DNA from: Actinomycetota bacterium
GTDB lineage: Bacteria > Actinomycetota > Thermoleophilia > RBG-16-64-13
NCBI GenBank assembly: GCA_003157225.1
Contig: PMIZ01000349.1
Coordinates: 1 to 6,242 of the forward strand
Reading direction: 5' to 3'
DNA: 6,242 bases
Under the pieces are notes generated by a model, which was not told where the DNA came from, did no database searches, and worked only from the letters and a program-made list of their open reading frames with translations. The position numbers and the translations under genes are program-made. Numbering within the stretch: the first letter of the stretch is position 1; every line of letters starts with the position of its first letter. Positions 1 through 5,734 of the stretch are shown here, piece by piece.

Positions 1-1521
1 CGTGTGGACCAGTACCTGTACCCGTTCCTGGAAAAGGATCTGGCGAATGGGACTCTGACCGCGGCGAAGGCGCGTGAGCTGATCGGGCTGTTCCTGATAA
101 AAGCGAACGATGTCGCGTCAGTGGCCAGCAGCGTGAATATCGAGACACTCGCTGGGTTCTCCACGATGGTGAGCATGACTTTGGGCGGGGTGACGCCGGC
201 AGGAAAGGACGGTGTCAACGAACTTTCCTACCTCTTCCTGGACGCAGAGGACGAAGTGGGACTCAACGCGGAAGAGATCACCATCAGAGTGAGCAATCGC
301 AACCCCACCGCCTTCCTCTCCCGCGCTTTGGACGTGTCCAAGAACCTGCATGGAAAATTCAAGTGGGTCAGCGACGACACGATCATCAGCCAGCTTCTGA
401 GTGAGGGCAGGCCCATAGAACATGCCCGGGACTACGTGCTTGTCGGCTGCTTCACGCCCTCGGTCCCCTGCCACTCGTTGGATATCACCGCTTCGGTGAT
501 AAACGGCCCCATGATCCTGGAGTTCGCCCTCAACGACGGGAAGTCCAGAATCACCGGCGAACAGGTGGGGCCGAGAACGGGCACGCCTGCCGAACTCACA
601 TCGTACGAAATGGTTTGGGCCGGGTTCCAGAAGCAGGTGGCGTTCTTCATGGCGAAGATGGTTGCGGCCAGGAACGTCGACACGGATCTCTATGCTGAGT
701 TTGCGCCTTGTCCATTCATGTCGGCCTTCTTCAAGAGCTGTGTCGACAGAGGCATTGACCTGATCCGTGGCGGCACGGCTCCCTACGTCCGGGAGGCGTA
801 TGGGCTCTCAGGAATGCCCAATGTGGCCGACTCGCTGGCTGCTCTCAAGAAGGTCGTTTTCGACGACGAGCTCGTCGACATGTCGCACCTCGCCAGGGCA
901 CTGGACAAGGACTTTGAGTCAGAAGAAGCCCTGCTGCACGCTCTTTCCAAAGCCCCGAAGTTCGGCAACGATGACGACTACGTCGACTCGATCGCAAACG
1001 AGGTCGTCTCGCTCTTCGAAGAGGAGATGGGCAAGCACAAGGGCTTGTTCGGCGCGAAGCCCGCGCTGGCCGTCGCGACAGGGACGGGCCATTTGATCAT
1101 GGGCACTCAGGTCGGCGCGACGCCGGAAGGCAGAAAAGCGGGCGAGCCGTTCGCGGAGGGCGGCATATCCCCTCATCAGGGCAGAAACATCAGCGGGCCG
1201 ACTGCCACGCTGCGGTCGGTGGCCAAAATCGACCACCTCAAGGTGCGCGCCGGCTCGGTGCTCAACATGAGGTTCAATCCCGATGCGCTGGCGGACGAAC
1301 AAAAGAAGACCAAGTTCATGTCCATGTTGCGCACGTACTGCGAAAGTGGGGGGTACCACGTCCAGTTCAACATCGTCAGCGCTGACACGCTGCGTGAGGC
1401 CCAGAGGCACCCGGAGAAGTACAAGGACCTACTGGTGAGGGTTGCGACGTACAGCGCCTATTTCGTCGAGTTGAGCCCGCGCATGCAGGAAGACATCATT
1501 TCCAGGATGGAGTTTCAATGA
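1..1521 (+). CDS. Glycyl-radical-enzyme homologue (PFL/dehydratase superfamily), C-terminal part, radical Gly replaced by Thr
   Basis: This is the last 505 or so residues of a protein of the pyruvate formate-lyase/diol-dehydratase-like glycyl radical superfamily. The frame is open to base 1 with no ribosome binding site, and family members have about 780-850 residues, so roughly 300 N-terminal residues lie upstream. Counting from the GTG at base 4, the Cys-loop is GCFTP (C149, bases 448-450). Further family motifs are GGTAPY near residue 257, NVADSLAALKK, ATPEGRKAGEPFAEGGISP (372-390) and the C-terminal YKDLLVRVATYSAYFVEL. The C149-to-482 distance of 333 residues matches the Cys-Gly spacing of known members. 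Position 482 (ACG, bases 1447-1449), which should be the radical glycine, is Thr. The general-base Glu two residues after Cys in eliminases such as CutC is also Thr. Family membership is secure. Substrate and reaction cannot be assigned, and classical radical chemistry is doubtful. It is probably the first of three co-transcribed genes visible here. Confidence 0.9.
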   Translation, partial: RVDQYLYPFLEKDLANGTLTAAKARELIGLFLIKANDVASVASSVNIETLAGFSTMVSMTLGGVTPAGKDGVNELSYLFLDAEDEVGLNAEEITIRVSNRNPTAFLSRALDVSKNLHGKFKWVSDDTIISQLLSEGRPIEHARDYVLVGCFTPSVPCHSLDITASVINGPMILEFALNDGKSRITGEQVGPRTGTPAELTSYEMVWAGFQKQVAFFMAKMVAARNVDTDLYAEFAPCPFMSAFFKSCVDRGIDLIRGGTAPYVREAYGLSGMPNVADSLAALKKVVFDDELVDMSHLARALDKDFESEEALLHALSKAPKFGNDDDYVDSIANEVVSLFEEEMGKHKGLFGAKPALAVATGTGHLIMGTQVGATPEGRKAGEPFAEGGISPHQGRNISGPTATLRSVAKIDHLKVRAGSVLNMRFNPDALADEQKKTKFMSMLRTYCESGGYHVQFNIVSADTLREAQRHPEKYKDLLVRVATYSAYFVELSPRMQEDIISRMEFQ

Positions 1522-1566
1522 TCCGCCCGGGCTTGGGTCAGCGCCATACGAGGATGTATCTCGGGG

Positions 1567-1573
1567 AAGGAGG
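1567..1573 (+). promoter_or_regulatory. Ribosome binding site of the TatD-family gene
   Basis: AAGGAGG lies 6 bases before the ATG at 1580. It decides the start: an in-frame TTG at 1574 directly abuts this motif and could not be used with it, so translation should begin at ATG 1580. Confidence 0.8.
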
Positions 1574-1579
1574 TTGCGC

Positions 1580-2413
1580 ATGAGCTACTCCGATAGTCAC
1601 ATCCATCTGGTCGACTACTCGGAGGTTGGCGTCGAGAACCTCCTAGCGAAAATGGCCGCGCGGGACATCGGGCTGGCCGTCAGCGTGGCGACGAGCGTCG
1701 ACAGTTCCGAAGCAAGCCTCAAGCTGGCGAGGCGCCATTCCTCGATCGTCCCGGCCATCGGTATTCATCCGTGGTTTGCGGGTCGGTTCGATGCAGCCGC
1801 AAGGACCCGGTTGGAAGAACTGGCCGCGTCTGGCAATGCCAAGATGCTGGGCGAGATCGGCCTGGACTATTCTCCGCCCGACGCTCTGCTTCCGGGCCCT
1901 CCGCCGGGTGTCGCATTGCCTCCAGGGGTCAAAATCCCTGAGCTGCCCAGTGCCTGGCCGTCCCCAGAGGTTCAACGAGAAGTCTTCGTCTTTCAACTCG
2001 GTCTCGCGAAGAGGTACGTCTTGCCTGTCAACCTTCACTACAGTCACGCGCACAAGGAGATACTGGAACTCCTTTGGGATCCCGAGTACGCGGGCATCAG
2101 CGGGATTGCGCACGATTTCGAGGGCGATCCTGTCGCGATGCGTGAGTGGCTTGAGGCGGGGTTCCTAATAGCTCTCAGCTCGCATCGGTTGGTTGCCGAC
2201 CCCATGCCATACCTGGTGGATGTGGTCCGCGAGATACCGCTTGATAGGTTCGTGGTCGAAAGTGACGCCAACCCGATGATGAGCCCGGACAAGGGGTCGC
2301 TCGAGGTCATGCCGGTGCTACAGCGGATGGCCGAGATAAGAGGAGTGGAACCGGAAACACTGGCGAGCATGGCCACGGCGAACCTGAAGCGGCTGCTGAA
2401 CCTGTCTGCCTAG
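1580..2413 (+). CDS. TatD-family metal-dependent hydrolase with a proline-rich insertion
   Basis: This 277-residue protein belongs to the TatD branch of the amidohydrolase superfamily, whose members are metal-dependent phosphoesterases/DNases or hydrolases of unknown substrate. The family's metal-ligand motifs are all visible: DSHIH (D5, H7, H9), GIHPW (H63), GEIGLDY (E92), PVNLHYSHAH (H153), GIAHDFEG (H178) and VESDAN (D229). Between GEIGLDY and the conserved QREVF helix there is a Pro-rich stretch (about residues 99-129, with LPGPPPG and LPPG) that looks longer than the usual loop. The second-shell motifs also differ from the common IHSRDA and IHCFSG forms, so this is a divergent subfamily. 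The start is set by AAGGAGG six bases upstream. It lies 58 bases after the GRE homologue and 22 bases before the next gene, consistent with one transcript. Its context suggests a metabolic hydrolase acting with the operon rather than housekeeping DNA repair; this is inference. Confidence 0.88.
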   Translation: MSYSDSHIHLVDYSEVGVENLLAKMAARDIGLAVSVATSVDSSEASLKLARRHSSIVPAIGIHPWFAGRFDAAARTRLEELAASGNAKMLGEIGLDYSPPDALLPGPPPGVALPPGVKIPELPSAWPSPEVQREVFVFQLGLAKRYVLPVNLHYSHAHKEILELLWDPEYAGISGIAHDFEGDPVAMREWLEAGFLIALSSHRLVADPMPYLVDVVREIPLDRFVVESDANPMMSPDKGSLEVMPVLQRMAEIRGVEPETLASMATANLKRLLNLSA

Positions 2414-2418
2414 CTCTG

Positions 2419-2428
2419 AGGAGGTGAT
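2419..2428 (+). promoter_or_regulatory. Near-perfect Shine-Dalgarno sequence of the UGSC fusion gene
   Basis: AGGAGGTGAT is complementary over ten bases to the 3' end of bacterial 16S rRNA and sits 7 bases before ATG 2436. An in-frame GTG at 2424 lies inside this motif, so the ATG at 2436 is the likely start. The strong site suggests efficient translation. Confidence 0.8.
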
Positions 2429-2435
2429 AGATCAC

Positions 2436-4133
2436 ATGGAATACCAAGTACTTAGTCCCTACGCGGAGGTCGATCCCATCGTGCAGATCGGGCTAAGTCC
2501 CCGGGTGCCTGACCTAAACCAGGCGACGATAGGCTTGTATGCGACTTTCAAGGAGCATTGGACGCTGATCCTTATGGAGATTGCCAAGCAGCTCAAGCAG
2601 CTCTACCCGGGCGTGGAGTTCAGTTACTTTGAGTATCCCAAAGACCTGAATGCCTACACCCAGGTAGCCGAGCTCGCAAAGGATCCCGAGTTTAGGCCGA
2701 AGTTCGAGGAGTGGGTTGGCGGCGTCGACGGTGTCATCGTGGCAAACGCGGATGCCGGATCTTGCACGCTCTACCTCACCTACAACGCGACCTTCCCCGA
2801 GCATTTGGGCAAACCCACCGTCCTTACGGTGGCTAAGGAATTCGTCGATCTCGCCAAGCGGGCGGCGGCGCTTCGGGGTGTCCCCGCCCTTCGCTACGCT
2901 CATTTCAACCTCCTGGATATTTCCTTCGAACCCGATCTGAAGCCGTGGGTTGACACCATCATCCCTGAACGAGTGGCTGACGCGATGGATGAGATCGTAG
3001 CCGGCCTCACGGAGCCGCTCACGTCGCAGGAGGCCGAAGTTCCTGTGTTGCCACCGCCAAACTCCACGCGGGTGGCCACGAAGGGAAATCTGCAAGAGGT
3101 CAACGAGTACTTATACCGCCGCGGCTGGACATACGGGATGCCCGTGATACCCCCAACCGAAGACGCAGTCAAGGAGATGCTTGCGGGGACCGACCTCCCC
3201 CCCGATCACGTGGTAGCCAAGATTCCGCCGCTCATGGGCAGGGCGACTGTCGAGAAGATTGCAGTGAATGGGGTCATGGCGGGATGCCTGCCCACCCACC
3301 TGCCGGCGTTGATAGCTGTCGTCGAGGCTCTCGCCGATCCTGGCTCGTGGGTCGAGGGTTATACCTGCAGTGTTGCTTCCTGGGCACCTCTTATCATAGT
3401 GAATGGACCTGCGCGCAAAGACCTCGGCTTATGCGACGGGCCGACGGCACTCAGTCCTTACAAAAAGGGCAACGCCGCCGTTGGCCACGCCGTCGGGCTG
3501 ATGGTGATGAACCTTGCCGGGATCAAGGCCGGTCGGGAGGACATGGCCTTGTTCGGGCACGAAGGCCGCTTCGGCATGTGCCTCGCCGAGAAGGAAGAGG
3601 ATTCTCCTTGGGAGCCACTTCACGTCTACTATGGTCTGAGCCCGCAAGACAGCGCCGTCACCGTCTCGTGGCCGAACACGCGCAGCATCTTCATTTTTCC
3701 TGAGAACGTCGGGGCGGTCCTCAAGGGCATGTGCGACAATATCCCGGCTTTCGGGTGCGATCCTGGTTGCACGACCATCATGTGCCCACCGCTCGCCAAG
3801 CTTCTGGCCGCGAACGGGTTCTCCCGCACAGGTCTGGTGGACTATCTGGTGGAGTACGCTCGGATTCCGACCACCCAGCTCAATGTGCGGTGGCTGATCG
3901 GGAATCACCACCGGCCCCAGAACGTGCCCCTCCCCCTCGACCCCACGCGTTCGGTGCGCAAGTTCTGGTCGGGCATGCACCTACCCATCGTGGTCGCCGG
4001 CGGCACCGGACCGGCCCTCGCCTTCTACGGCGGGGGCGGTGACCACGGAGGCCCGATCACCAAGAGGATGCGGCTTCCGGAGAGATGGAGCGAGCTCGTG
4101 GCCCAGTACAAAGACTACGAAGAGGAGATTTGA
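2436..4133 (+). CDS. UGSC-type (seleno)protein domain fused to a conserved domain of unknown function
   Basis: The protein has 565 residues in two parts. Residues 1-195 match the UGSC family, whose name comes from a Sec-Gly-Ser-Cys motif (CGSC in Cys forms). Recognisable parts are VLSPYAEV at the N-terminus, a Rossmann-like TIGLYATFKEH, then VDGVIVANADAGSCT, KPTVLTVAKEFVDLAKR and DAMDEIVAGLT. The Sec/Cys position is Ala (A107, codon GCC 2754-2756), while the last Cys (C110) remains. A Pro-rich linker (about 196-215) leads to a C-terminal domain (216-565) with GWTYGMPVIPPTEDAV, ATVEKIAVNGVMAGC (C284), EEDSPWEPLHV, a Cys-rich patch (C433, C441, C445, C450) and a glycine-rich AGGTGPALAFYGGGGDHGG. 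I know this domain only as a conserved uncharacterised type. There is no signal peptide or membrane segment, so it is probably cytoplasmic. It follows the TatD gene by 22 bases. Function is unknown; a thiol/redox or ligand-binding role is a guess from the UGSC family. Confidence is high for the gene and moderate for the domain names. Confidence 0.8.
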   Translation: MEYQVLSPYAEVDPIVQIGLSPRVPDLNQATIGLYATFKEHWTLILMEIAKQLKQLYPGVEFSYFEYPKDLNAYTQVAELAKDPEFRPKFEEWVGGVDGVIVANADAGSCTLYLTYNATFPEHLGKPTVLTVAKEFVDLAKRAAALRGVPALRYAHFNLLDISFEPDLKPWVDTIIPERVADAMDEIVAGLTEPLTSQEAEVPVLPPPNSTRVATKGNLQEVNEYLYRRGWTYGMPVIPPTEDAVKEMLAGTDLPPDHVVAKIPPLMGRATVEKIAVNGVMAGCLPTHLPALIAVVEALADPGSWVEGYTCSVASWAPLIIVNGPARKDLGLCDGPTALSPYKKGNAAVGHAVGLMVMNLAGIKAGREDMALFGHEGRFGMCLAEKEEDSPWEPLHVYYGLSPQDSAVTVSWPNTRSIFIFPENVGAVLKGMCDNIPAFGCDPGCTTIMCPPLAKLLAANGFSRTGLVDYLVEYARIPTTQLNVRWLIGNHHRPQNVPLPLDPTRSVRKFWSGMHLPIVVAGGTGPALAFYGGGGDHGGPITKRMRLPERWSELVAQYKDYEEEI

Positions 4134-4137
4134 AGCT

Positions 4138-4158
4138 CCGCAGCCCCAACCGTTGCGG
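4138..4158 (+). terminator. Weak hairpin after the operon, possible terminator remnant
   Basis: CCGCA (4138-4142) can pair with TGCGG (4154-4158) just after the last operon stop codon. There is no T-run after it, and the insertion sequence begins six bases later. It may be a natural weak terminator or chance. The bases from 4134 to 4163 show nothing else. Confidence 0.2.
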
Positions 4159-4163
4159 CCGAG

Positions 4164-4177
4164 CCTGAGGGGTACGT
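4164..4177 (+). repeat. Left terminal inverted repeat of the insertion sequence
   Basis: CCTGAGGGGTACGT matches the reverse complement of 5325-5338 at 13 of 14 bases. It lies just outside the transposase stop codon, as expected for the transposase 3' end of such an element. Confidence 0.75.
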
Positions 4178-4187
4178 TTATTCCGAT

Positions 4188-5246
4188 TCAAGCTGCTATT
4201 CGGTGATATTCATGAACCAGCCCGCCGAGCCGGTCTACTCGGACGATCTCACCGTCGGCGCAGTTCACGGTCGCCCTGGGCTGCGGGGTTTGAAGAGATA
4301 GTCCTCGATGCGGTCGCTCCTCGTTGTAATGCTTGACGTATTCCCTGAGGATTCGGGTAAGGTGGCGTTCGCCCAGGACAAGGATATGGTCCAAACACTC
4401 CCGCCGTGCTGTTCTTACGAAGCGCTCGGAAAAAGCATTCGCCTGAGGTGAGCGTATGGGGGTGCGAATGACCCGTATGCCCTCCGAGCGAAACACCTCA
4501 TCAAACCGCCCTGAGTACTTGGCGTCGCGGTCACGGATCAGGAAGTGCGCCTTGGCTAGACGATCTTCAATTGCCAGGTTGCGGGCCTGCTGGGTAACCC
4601 AAGCAGAACAGGGGTGGGCCGTGACGCCGGCCAGGTGCACCCTGCGGGTGGAGATCTCGATGAAGAAGAGAACGTAGAGCGTCTTCAGCCAGACAGTCTC
4701 CACGCAGAAGAAGTCGCACGCCACGATACCGGCGGCCTGCGCGGCCAAGAACTCTTTCCAGGAGGGCCCGTCTCGTCGCGGGGCCGGCTTGAGGCCGTGG
4801 CGACGAAGCACTGAGCAGACGCCGGTTGCGGAGACTGAGATGCCGAGCTTCTTCAGTTCGCCCCGGATGCGCAGGTAGCCCCAGCGCGGGTTCTCCCTGG
4901 CCAGCCGAAGGATAAGCGTCGTCACCTCCCGCGCAATTCTCGGCCGCCCCAGTCGTCGCTTGCCTCGGTAGGTCCACTTGCGCCTGACGAGCTCGCGGTG
5001 CCAGCGGAGCACGGTCTGGGGTGAAACCGGGAAGGATCGCCAGAGGTTGCGGGGCAGCAGTCTGCTCGCTGCCGCCAGCAGGATCCGATCCCACCGCTTG
5101 AGGGGCAGGCGACGACCTCTCGAGAGCAAGCGCAACTGATGGCGTAGGACCAAGATCTCGATCTCGCGAGCAGCATCATCGCGATCTCGTGCGGTCAGCA
5201 GACGTAGCAGGCGGCGAACGGCAAAGTAGGCGAGCGACAGCAGCAT
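4188..5246 (-). CDS. Integrase-type (rve, DDE) transposase
   Basis: This 352-residue transposase catalyses cleavage and strand transfer of the surrounding element. Near the N-terminus is an arginine-rich helical region with EILVLRHQLRLLSR, then SPQTVLRWHRELVRRKW (about residues 75-91, helix-turn-helix-like) and ENPRWGYLRIRGELKKLG, which resembles the HTH_21 segment of IS3 OrfB proteins. The catalytic core has D178 (VACDFF), D239 (LIRDRDAKY) and E274 (NAFSERF); the Glu is 35 residues after the second Asp, which fits the DDE spacing. The end carries the typical YVKHYNEERPHRGL. ATG 5246 is preceded by GGAG with a 5-base gap. The same frame also opens at a TTG at 5309, which would add 21 residues with no homology that I recognise and no evident ribosome binding site. 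All catalytic residues and the frame are intact, so the element may still be active. Confidence 0.9.
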   Translation of the reverse strand: MLLSLAYFAVRRLLRLLTARDRDDAAREIEILVLRHQLRLLSRGRRLPLKRWDRILLAAASRLLPRNLWRSFPVSPQTVLRWHRELVRRKWTYRGKRRLGRPRIAREVTTLILRLARENPRWGYLRIRGELKKLGISVSATGVCSVLRRHGLKPAPRRDGPSWKEFLAAQAAGIVACDFFCVETVWLKTLYVLFFIEISTRRVHLAGVTAHPCSAWVTQQARNLAIEDRLAKAHFLIRDRDAKYSGRFDEVFRSEGIRVIRTPIRSPQANAFSERFVRTARRECLDHILVLGERHLTRILREYVKHYNEERPHRGLSLQTPQPRATVNCADGEIVRVDRLGGLVHEYHRIAA

Positions 5247-5324
5247 CGGCACTCCAGAGAAGTAGGTTGGGAACCCTGATCCTAACGGATGCTGCCACCG
5301 CTCTAGCAAACGGATTGAGAGTTC

Positions 5325-5338
5325 ACGGACCCCTCAGG
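5325..5338 (-). repeat. Right terminal inverted repeat of the insertion sequence
   Basis: On the - strand this reads CCTGAGGGGTCCGT, pairing with 4164-4177 with one mismatch. It lies 79 bases upstream of the transposase ATG, so any transposase promoter should be between 5247 and 5338. I could not identify a clear one. Confidence 0.75.
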
Positions 5339-5340
5339 AT

Positions 5341-5460
5341 GTGTTCGGTGCGGTTGTGCTGAGCGCCGTTCAACGGATGAGTGACGGCGTGCTTGGTGAG
5401 GATGAGGCAACCGAGGTCGTTGTGGGCACCCTGATTGGAGGATTCGCGGGCTGTCCTTGA
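5341..5460 (+). pseudogene. C-terminal remnant of a probable TetR-family regulator, cut by the insertion sequence
   Basis: An open + strand frame runs from the edge of the element to TGA 5458-5460. It reads VFGAVVLSAVQRMSDGVLGE, then DEATEVVVGTLIGGFAGCP. The pattern FGA-hydrophobic helix, DG.L..DEA, then VV..L..G is what the last two helices of TetR-type regulators commonly look like. There is no ribosome binding site or start, and the frame enters directly from the IS end. The missing N-terminal helix-turn-helix part is not found on the left side of the element, where the operon ends 30 bases before it. The fragment is therefore presumably dead. At about 40 residues the family call is tentative; another helical protein is possible. 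Confidence 0.5.
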
Positions 5461-5555
5461 GGCGGCGAGCACGACTGAAGCTGACCCAAACACCGGCAAC
5501 TCACTAGTTTCAGAATAGGAGGGCGCACGTGTTTCGTGGTGCGCTCAAGTGCGCT

Positions 5556-5578
5556 GATCGAGGGTTTATGGACCCCTC
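5556..5578 (-). repeat. Second, decayed copy of the IS right end
   Basis: On the - strand this begins GAGGGGTCCATAAACC and matches the inner part of the right IS end (5313-5335) at 19 of 23 bases. All four differences are transitions. Weaker similarity continues another 14 bases inward (CTTGAGCG against CTAGAGCG). It is in the same orientation as the right end and probably comes from a related, mostly lost insertion sequence. Confidence 0.5.
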
Positions 5579-5625
5579 GCCCTCAGGGGTAACAAGGCAT
5601 GTGATCCGACGCTCAAACATCCGCA

Positions 5626-5657
5626 GCAGACCTAGAAGACCCCGGCAGACCTAGAAG
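5626..5657 (+). repeat. 13-bp direct repeat, two copies
   Basis: GCAGACCTAGAAG occurs at 5626-5638 and again at 5645-5657, a period of 19 bases. The second copy forms the inner arm and loop of the hairpin at 5637-5671. Its role is unknown. Confidence 0.6.
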
Positions 5658-5671
5658 GTCCGCCGGGGTCT
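5637..5671 (-). terminator. Long hairpin, candidate factor-independent terminator
   Basis: AGACCCCGGC (5637-5646) pairs perfectly with GCCGGGGTCT (5662-5671). One A/C mismatch follows, then GACC pairs with GGTC around a TAGAA loop, giving a 15-step stem. It lies about 65 bases after the stop of the - strand propeller gene and downstream of the + strand fragment, so it could stop transcription from both sides. Neither side has a T-run, so it is not a classical terminator. Confidence 0.45.
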
Positions 5672-5686
5672 CGCATCTACCGGTAT

Positions 5687-5703
5687 CGCGACTTGGAGTC
5701 GCG
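5687..5703 (-). terminator. Short perfect hairpin just after the propeller gene
   Basis: CGCGACT (5687-5693) and AGTCGCG (5697-5703) form a 7-bp stem with a 3-base loop, about 31 bases beyond the stop codon of the - strand gene. There is no T-run. It may act together with the hairpin at 5637-5671. Confidence 0.3.
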
Positions 5704-5734
5704 CTCAAGCTCCTACAGGCGGTGCGGATTACGC

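Larger units (their letters stand above)
4164..5338 (-). mobile_element. Insertion sequence with single DDE integrase-type transposase
   Basis: The element is about 1175 bp. Its outer ends read CCTGAGGGGTACGT (left, + strand) and CCTGAGGGGTCCGT (right, - strand), a 14-bp inverted repeat with one mismatch that encloses one complete transposase gene. I found no convincing target-site duplication: the bases outside the left end (GGCCGAG) and right end (ATGTGTT) differ. The exact outer boundary may be off by a few bases. The missing duplication and the orphan gene fragment on its right side suggest that recombination or deletion followed the insertion. The family is uncertain; the encoded protein is of the single-ORF rve type related to IS3 OrfB/IS481. 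Confidence 0.75.
5461..5734. other. Intergenic stretch with IS-end relic, hairpins and direct repeats
   Basis: I see no convincing gene in these 274 bases. They hold a 6-bp inverted repeat (GCGCAC 5523-5528 with GTGCGC 5539-5544), a decayed copy of the IS end (5556-5578), a short palindrome (ACCCCT 5572-5577 with AGGGGT 5585-5590), a 13-bp direct repeat, and two stronger hairpins listed separately. A 41-codon frame from GTG 5529 with AGGAGG upstream has no recognisable product. Confidence 0.6.

Noticed and set aside
919..1410. Minus-strand frame of 163 codons opposite the GRE gene
   Set aside because: Its translation has no recognisable motif, and the + strand frame is a clear family member; high GC makes such opposite frames common.
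1574..1579. TTG as start of the TatD-family gene
   Set aside because: It directly abuts the AAGGAGG motif, leaving no spacer; ATG 1580 has a 6-base spacer.
2424..2435. GTG as start of the UGSC fusion gene
   Set aside because: The codon is part of the Shine-Dalgarno sequence AGGAGGTGAT; ATG 2436 follows it at the usual distance.
2754..2756. Selenocysteine codon in the UGSC motif
   Set aside because: The codon is GCC (Ala), with no in-frame TGA, so recoding is not needed.
3429..3980. Minus-strand frame of 183 codons opposite the UGSC fusion gene
   Set aside because: No recognisable protein; it lies inside a strongly supported gene on the other strand.
5247..5309. TTG start giving a 373-residue transposase
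   Set aside because: No ribosome binding site, and the 21 extra residues are not recognisable; ATG 5246 has GGAG at the right distance.
5529..5654. Small 41-codon frame from GTG with AGGAGG upstream
   Set aside because: It runs through the IS-end relic and the hairpin arm, has an Arg-rich tail with no known match, and so is likely chance.
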